From the NCBI GenBank assembly GCA_002333205.1, contig DDAD01000141.1, forward strand, positions 14,466-24,916: a stretch of DNA of 10,451 bases, written 5' to 3'. Positions 6,639-10,451 of the stretch are shown piece by piece; within the stretch, counting starts at the first letter, position 1, and each line of letters begins with the position of its first letter. The notes below the pieces were generated by a model. That model worked only from the letters and a program-made list of their open reading frames with translations. It did not search any database and was not told the origin of the DNA. The position numbers and the translations under genes are program-made. The DNA is from Pedobacter sp. UBA2067. Its GTDB lineage: Bacteria; Bacteroidota; Bacteroidia; Sphingobacteriales; Sphingobacteriaceae.

Positions 6639-7547
6639 TTAATCCAGGTCGATTGAACCTTTTCCCATTACAAAGCCGTCGGCATAAAGGATGACGGCGT
6701 AGGTCCCTTTGATGAAATCCTTAGGATTTACCCACTGCATGTTGTAAGCGGTGTTGTCATCATTAAAGGAGATGGTAATCATGTCACTGTACTGCATTTC
6801 TTGACCATCTGCTTCAAACATGTTGTTTTCATTAGCAAGTAGATTTCCTGCAGGGTCGAATACTCTAAGATAGATTTGATGGTAGTCTTTCTTTGCAAGT
6901 GGATTGGGTACCACATTAAAGTCGATCTGCAGTTTTTTTGCGGAGGAAGCACTGGTTGTAGTAATGCTTTTGCCGTTATTCTTAACGCGGAATGCCTGAA
7001 TGCTCACGTTTGCAGCCTTCAATGCGGCACTGGTCTTAACCAGTGCATTTAACTCCTGATTATTCTGGGCCAGCAGCTCTGCTTTTTCATTAATCTGGTC
7101 TACCGACTTCTGTAAACTGTCTCGAACATTCTTCAACTTGAGGTTCTCTTTACCCAGCCTTACAATTTCTTCATTATAGTTATAAACAAATTCTTTGAGT
7201 TCTTTAATCTGCTTTTGTGCAAGTGTAAGTTCACCTTGTGTAAGCTGTCCTTTTTCCAGGGCTGCTTTAAGTTCAGCGATTTTAATCCTTGCCAAATCTT
7301 GCTCTTTGATCAGCTTTTCGTTTAACTGAAGATTTATGGTGCTGACTTTATCCAGCTCAACTTCTATTTTCTCTACTTCCAGTTTAAGACGATCTTTCTC
7401 GGTATTGACGGTTACAAACCGTTCATTCTCATGCTTATCTTTAAAATATAAGTAAACATTACTACCCAATAAAGCAACAATGGCAATGGTCAGAAAAAAG
7501 ATCTTGTTTCGATCACCCTTATTAATCTTGGTATTTTGTTCAGACAT
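6639..7547 (-). CDS. Uncharacterised membrane-anchored coiled-coil protein with a C-terminal beta-rich domain
   Basis: A 302-residue protein that I do not recognise as a named family. The first 15 residues are polar and basic (MSEQNTKINKGDRNK), a single hydrophobic segment covers about 16-35, then a long charged, heptad-like coiled coil runs from about 45 to 175, rich in Lys, Glu and Leu. The last 120 residues look like a compact beta domain, with IYLRVFDPAGNLL near 225-237 and GTYAVILYADGFVMGKG near the end. By the positive-inside pattern, the short N-terminus should be cytoplasmic and the coiled coil with its terminal domain periplasmic. It is a monocistronic minus-strand gene convergent with the sensor kinase. 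No perfect TAnnTTTG lies upstream; the nearest is TAGATTTT (7601-7594, one mismatch). A role in the envelope is possible, but I infer no function. Confidence 0.85.
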   Translation of the reverse strand: MSEQNTKINKGDRNKIFFLTIAIVALLGSNVYLYFKDKHENERFVTVNTEKDRLKLEVEKIEVELDKVSTINLQLNEKLIKEQDLARIKIAELKAALEKGQLTQGELTLAQKQIKELKEFVYNYNEEIVRLGKENLKLKNVRDSLQKSVDQINEKAELLAQNNQELNALVKTSAALKAANVSIQAFRVKNNGKSITTTSASSAKKLQIDFNVVPNPLAKKDYHQIYLRVFDPAGNLLANENNMFEADGQEMQYSDMITISFNDDNTAYNMQWVNPKDFIKGTYAVILYADGFVMGKGSIDLD

Positions 7548-7691
7548 TTTATCTTGAAAAATAATGCTAAGCGCTTGTTAAAGCTTGGTTTTAAAAATCT
7601 AACATACTACAAAAGTTGATAATATCGGTTAAAAGCAGCTTTGGATTGTATCAGACTTTAAATAAATTCGTTTAAATGGTTACGTGGCAAG

Positions 7692-7699
7692 TACTTTTG
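7692..7699 (+). promoter_or_regulatory. Bacteroidota -7 element (TAnnTTTG) of the GHL10 hydrolase gene
   Basis: TACTTTTG matches TAnnTTTG exactly. A weak -33 candidate, TTTA at 7671-7674, lies 17 bases upstream. The element ends 44 bases before the ATG at 7744. Its position shows that the upstream in-frame GTG at 7684 cannot be the start for transcripts from this promoter. The rest of the intergenic region 7548-7743 is A/T-rich, with a short AAGCGCTT palindrome at 7569-7576 and nothing else I can assign. Confidence 0.5.
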
Positions 7700-7743
7700 C
7701 ATACTGTTATTCACACAAATACACAATCAGTAAGAACTTAAGA

Positions 7744-9420
7744 ATGCTTAAAAATAAAATTTACGCAATTCTCATTGCACTCTTTATAAGTACGCCCATT
7801 CTGGCACAGACTACATCAAAAATAAATCCAAAACGTGAGTTCAGGGGCATATGGGTTGCAACTGTTACAAACATCGACTGGCCATCTAGAGCAGGATTGA
7901 GCGTGGATCAACAAAAACAAGAACTTATCGCCTTACTCGAGTACCATAAAGGTAATGGGATGAATGCGGTTGTTTTACAGGTTCGGCCCGCTGCTGATGC
8001 TTTCTACGCGAAATCACGTGAGCCATGGAGTAAGTGGCTGATGGGGAAACAAGGTCTTGCACCTGCTGCAGGTTACGATCCGCTGGAATTCGCCATTAAA
8101 GAAGCGCATTTCCGTGGAATGGAGCTTCATGCCTGGTTTAATCCATACCGAGCCACAATGAGTACAAATGAAGTCGTGAGCTCAGATCACATGACGCGTA
8201 AGAAACCTGAGTGGTTCTTCAGTTATGCAGGCAAAAAGCAGTTTGATCCAGGGAAACCTGAAGTGCGCGAGCATATTGTACAGGTGATCCTGGATGTGGT
8301 AAAGGGATATGATGTTGATGGTATCCACTTTGATGATTACTTCTATCCATATCCGGTAGCTGGCCAGAAAATCAATGACGAGCAGACTTTCGCTCAGTAT
8401 AGAAATGGATTTACAAATATTAACGATTGGCGCAGGAACAACGTTGACGTGCTGATCAAGGAGTTATCAGACAGTATTCATCATTATAAAAAACATGTGA
8501 AGTTTGGAATAAGCCCATTTGGCATCTGGAAAAATAACTTCGAAGATGCAGAAGGCTCACAAACTAAAGGATTGTCGAATTTCAGTGCATTGTTTGCAGA
8601 TTCCCGCAAGTGGGTTAAAGAGGGATGGGTAGATTACATCAATCCACAGATCTATTTTTCCTTTACCCGAAAAGCGGCACCATTCGGCACTTTAGTGGAC
8701 TGGTGGAGCAACAATACTTTTGGAAGACACCTTTATATCGGTCAGGCAGCATATTTGGTCAACCAGAAAGCTGAAGCGGCATGGCGTTTACCGGAGCAGA
8801 TCCCTGATCAGATCAGGTACATCCGCGACAATAACCGTGTGCAGGGCAGTGTATTCTTTAGTTCTAAATCTTTCTCTACCATTGCAAGGGCGGCTGGAGA
8901 TTCGCTTCGCCTAAGCCTCTATAAATATCCGGCTCTTCCACCGCAAATGCCCTGGCTGGATGATGTAGTGCCTAATGCACCAAGAAATTTCTCCGCAACA
9001 GCTACCCCAACAGGTGTACAGCTCAAATGGGAAGCGCCTACAGCAGCAGAGGATGGTGAAACCGCATCTGGCTATGTGATATACAGGTTCGAGGAAGGTG
9101 AGTCAATATCCATACTGGATCCGAAAAATATCCTGAAGATCAGTTTTGAAGATTATACCATGTTCCTTGATACGGAGGTGGAGAAGAACAAACGTTACAA
9201 CTACCTGGTTACAGCGCTAGACCGATTAAAGAATGAAAGTGACCCTAGCGGACCTGTTGGCATCGAAGCCCGCGCATCAAACTTTGATAAAGATGTTCTT
9301 TCTGTACATGATATACAGAATGATAAACCAAAAGCAGATTTGGGCAATGGCCCAGGCAAGGGAAGCGTTAATGGGACTGAAGTTCGTGCTGAAGAAGTTG
9401 GTGTAGAGCAAGGACTGTAA
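7744..9420 (+). CDS. Secreted family 10-like glycoside hydrolase (GHL10/DUF187) with FN3 domain
   Basis: A 558-residue exported enzyme. The start at 7744 gives a textbook signal peptide (MLKNKIYAILIALFISTPILA, cut before QTT), without a lipobox Cys. The longer in-frame GTG at 7684 would precede the promoter element and bury the signal. The GHL10 domain begins at REFRGIWVATVTNIDWPS (31-48) and includes VVLQVRPAADAFY near 76-88, LHAWFNPYRA (128-137) and the acidic DGIHFDDYFYPYP (192-204), which probably holds active-site residues. An FN3 domain covers about 405-505. The family includes E. coli DigH (YddW), which cleaves peptidoglycan glycan strands lacking stem peptides, so a cell-wall substrate is the best guess. 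The last 47 residues (512-558) are encoded opposite the 3' end of the convergent gene and look like a Gly/Glu/Asp/Lys-rich add-on rather than a domain. Confidence 0.9.
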   Translation: MLKNKIYAILIALFISTPILAQTTSKINPKREFRGIWVATVTNIDWPSRAGLSVDQQKQELIALLEYHKGNGMNAVVLQVRPAADAFYAKSREPWSKWLMGKQGLAPAAGYDPLEFAIKEAHFRGMELHAWFNPYRATMSTNEVVSSDHMTRKKPEWFFSYAGKKQFDPGKPEVREHIVQVILDVVKGYDVDGIHFDDYFYPYPVAGQKINDEQTFAQYRNGFTNINDWRRNNVDVLIKELSDSIHHYKKHVKFGISPFGIWKNNFEDAEGSQTKGLSNFSALFADSRKWVKEGWVDYINPQIYFSFTRKAAPFGTLVDWWSNNTFGRHLYIGQAAYLVNQKAEAAWRLPEQIPDQIRYIRDNNRVQGSVFFSSKSFSTIARAAGDSLRLSLYKYPALPPQMPWLDDVVPNAPRNFSATATPTGVQLKWEAPTAAEDGETASGYVIYRFEEGESISILDPKNILKISFEDYTMFLDTEVEKNKRYNYLVTALDRLKNESDPSGPVGIEARASNFDKDVLSVHDIQNDKPKADLGNGPGKGSVNGTEVRAEEVGVEQGL

Positions 9421-10419
9421 ACCTACCTCGGTTCCATCGCCATTGTTCAATTTGATCATGTTCAGTGTTCTTGGTAATAATCCCGAAAGAAAGAATACGG
9501 TGATGGCATTTTTCCCATAGACTACAAAGGGCAAGGTATAGCGTTGATATTTATTTACATCGATGATCCAGTAGCAAAAAGAAAGGATCATGGTCGCTAA
9601 TCCACCTGTATAAAGCACAAAGGAGCTGGTCCATAGTGATTTGTTTAAAGGAAACTGAAGGCTCCAGATCATTCCACCTATAAACAACATCAGCCCTGTG
9701 CTGAAGAGCCATGAAACTTTATAACCATCTTCTAGTTCCTTACGGCGCAGAAAAGCTCCTACAAGAACGCCAATCAGTCCGGAGGCAATTGCTGGCAAGG
9801 TGCTGAGCAGGCCTTCGGGGTCCCAGGTCTTGGCAGATTTCCAAAGGTGTGCTTCAGTAAGGATGCTCCGGTCAATCCATGCGCCCATATTGGTTTCCTT
9901 CTCCAGATTAGCATATCCAGTTCCTGGTACGGGAATAAAGGTCATGATGATCCAATAGAGGATGAGTATACCACCTGCGATTCGCATGATGTTCTTTTCA
10001 CTATTCTTCAGAAAAATAATACTGGAGATCAGAAACACGATGGAAATCCGTTGCAGTACGCCGGTTATGCGCACATTAGCTAAGGCGTTTATTGGGTCAG
10101 TGAAAATCTTCGGGTAAAGTGATAGAAACAAGCCCAACCCAAACAATATTGCCGCTCTTTTTGCTGCTTTTAATATTGTGTTGGAATGGGCTTGCGGATC
10201 TGCCTTCTTAGAAGACATGGCGTATGTAATGGATACGCCTACAATAAAAAGGAAAAATGGAAAAATCAGATCTGTCGGCGTACATCCATGCCAGGAAGCA
10301 TGTTCAAGCGGTGCATAAATATGGCCCCAGTCGCCTGGATTATTCACCAGGATCATTGCTGCTACAGTGGCTCCCCTGAAAACATCCAGTGAAAGTAAGC
10401 GCTGATTAGATTTTTCCAT
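9277..10419 (-). CDS. HGSNAT / DUF5009-like multi-pass membrane protein (heparan-alpha-glucosaminide N-acetyltransferase family)
   Basis: A 380-residue inner-membrane protein with about ten hydrophobic segments. The N-terminal signature RLLSLDVFRGATVAAMILVN (7-26) and EHASWHGCTPTDLIFPFFLF are characteristic. His40 in EHASWHG aligns by eye with His269 of human HGSNAT (KHASWNG), the acetyl-accepting histidine, so transmembrane acetylation of a glucosamine-type sugar is possible. Bacterial relatives (NagX, DUF5009) occur in GlcNAc or MurNAc utilisation gene sets, where transport roles have also been proposed. The C terminus (MYRKNIFIKV) looks native, so the 144-base overlap with the GHL10 gene is more likely due to the latter's extension. 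An upstream minus-strand gene may overlap or abut its start. The neighbouring GHL10 hydrolase supports a job in cell-wall sugar turnover. Confidence 0.88.
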   Translation of the reverse strand: MEKSNQRLLSLDVFRGATVAAMILVNNPGDWGHIYAPLEHASWHGCTPTDLIFPFFLFIVGVSITYAMSSKKADPQAHSNTILKAAKRAAILFGLGLFLSLYPKIFTDPINALANVRITGVLQRISIVFLISSIIFLKNSEKNIMRIAGGILILYWIIMTFIPVPGTGYANLEKETNMGAWIDRSILTEAHLWKSAKTWDPEGLLSTLPAIASGLIGVLVGAFLRRKELEDGYKVSWLFSTGLMLFIGGMIWSLQFPLNKSLWTSSFVLYTGGLATMILSFCYWIIDVNKYQRYTLPFVVYGKNAITVFFLSGLLPRTLNMIKLNNGDGTEVGLQSLLYTNFFSTNFSPINASLAWAIAQICFWFIILYIMYRKNIFIKV

Positions 10420-10451
10420 TAAGTAATTCTAGAACTTCCAGCGCACGAAGG
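10406..10451 (-). CDS. Possible 3' end of an upstream minus-strand gene (runs off right edge)
   Basis: Before the ATG at 10419 only 32 bases remain. One minus-strand frame reads LRALEVLELLNGKI and stops at 10408-10406, overlapping the membrane-protein start by 14 bases; it looks amphipathic and protein-like. The two other frames also stay open until they stop just before or at the ATG (ending FVRWKF, or ending in a TAATG overlap). Too little sequence is present to choose a frame or name a product. Confidence 0.2.
   Translation of the reverse strand, partial: LRALEVLELLNGKI

Noticed and set aside
6678..6701. GCCGTC/GACGGC inverted repeat near the 3' end of the coiled-coil gene
   Set aside because: The 12-base loop, the lack of a T-tract and the position within coding sequence make it unremarkable.
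7594..7601. TAGATTTT on the minus strand as promoter of the coiled-coil protein gene
   Set aside because: One mismatch to TAnnTTTG and no TTG/TTTG at the right distance upstream; not strong enough to list.
9300..9320. Seven-base inverted repeat TTCTGTA/TACAGAA in the overlap region
   Set aside because: No T-tract follows on either strand and it is inside both coding frames; chance is likely.
9341..9354. TGGGC-AATG-GCCCA hairpin in the overlap of the convergent genes as a shared terminator
   Set aside because: Only five base pairs and no T-tract on either strand; it reflects coding on both strands.

Overview
The window looks like chromosomal DNA of a member of the Bacteroidota, most like Pedobacter and other Sphingobacteriaceae. 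Three things point there: genes for the futalosine route to menaquinone, promoter elements of the Bacteroidota form TAnnTTTG with little or no Shine-Dalgarno sequence, and the protein families present (GHL10 hydrolase with an FN3 domain, HGSNAT/DUF5009-like membrane protein, very large NtrY-like sensor kinase). This is inferred from family knowledge; no 16S or database comparison was possible.

Layout. On the minus strand, positions 1-881 hold mqnB (futalosine hydrolase) followed by the first 71 codons of mqnD, which runs off the left edge. A short divergent promoter region (882-946) leads to a plus-strand run of closely spaced genes: a 6-pyruvoyltetrahydropterin-synthase-type protein (947-1357), folE (1369-2004), fabD (2015-2890), then one very long sensor histidine kinase reading frame (2925-6635) broken by a single in-frame TAG at 4575-4577. 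Tail to tail with the kinase, 3 bases away, is a minus-strand gene for an uncharacterised membrane-anchored coiled-coil protein (6639-7547). A 196-base intergenic region carries the promoter of a plus-strand secreted GHL10-family glycoside hydrolase (7744-9420). Its 3' end overlaps by 144 bases the convergent minus-strand gene for an HGSNAT/DUF5009-like multi-pass membrane protein (9277-10419). A few codons of another minus-strand gene may lie at the right edge.

How the genes relate. mqnB and mqnD are steps of menaquinone synthesis. FolE makes dihydroneopterin triphosphate, the substrate of the PTPS-type enzyme, so these two neighbours form a pterin branch; the active-site spacing suggests 6-pyruvoyltetrahydropterin rather than the queuosine intermediate. 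FabD supplies malonyl-ACP for fatty acid synthesis. The GHL10 hydrolase and the HGSNAT-like protein fit cell-wall glycan turnover.

Most of the window is ordinary core metabolism; I see no phage, IS, CRISPR, tRNA or rRNA. The points most worth a second look are the interrupted giant kinase (amber codon plus an altered ATP-binding motif), a terminator-like hairpin facing the antisense direction inside that kinase, and the codon-aligned antisense overlap at the GHL10 3' end. I did not find convincing evidence of a wholly new system.
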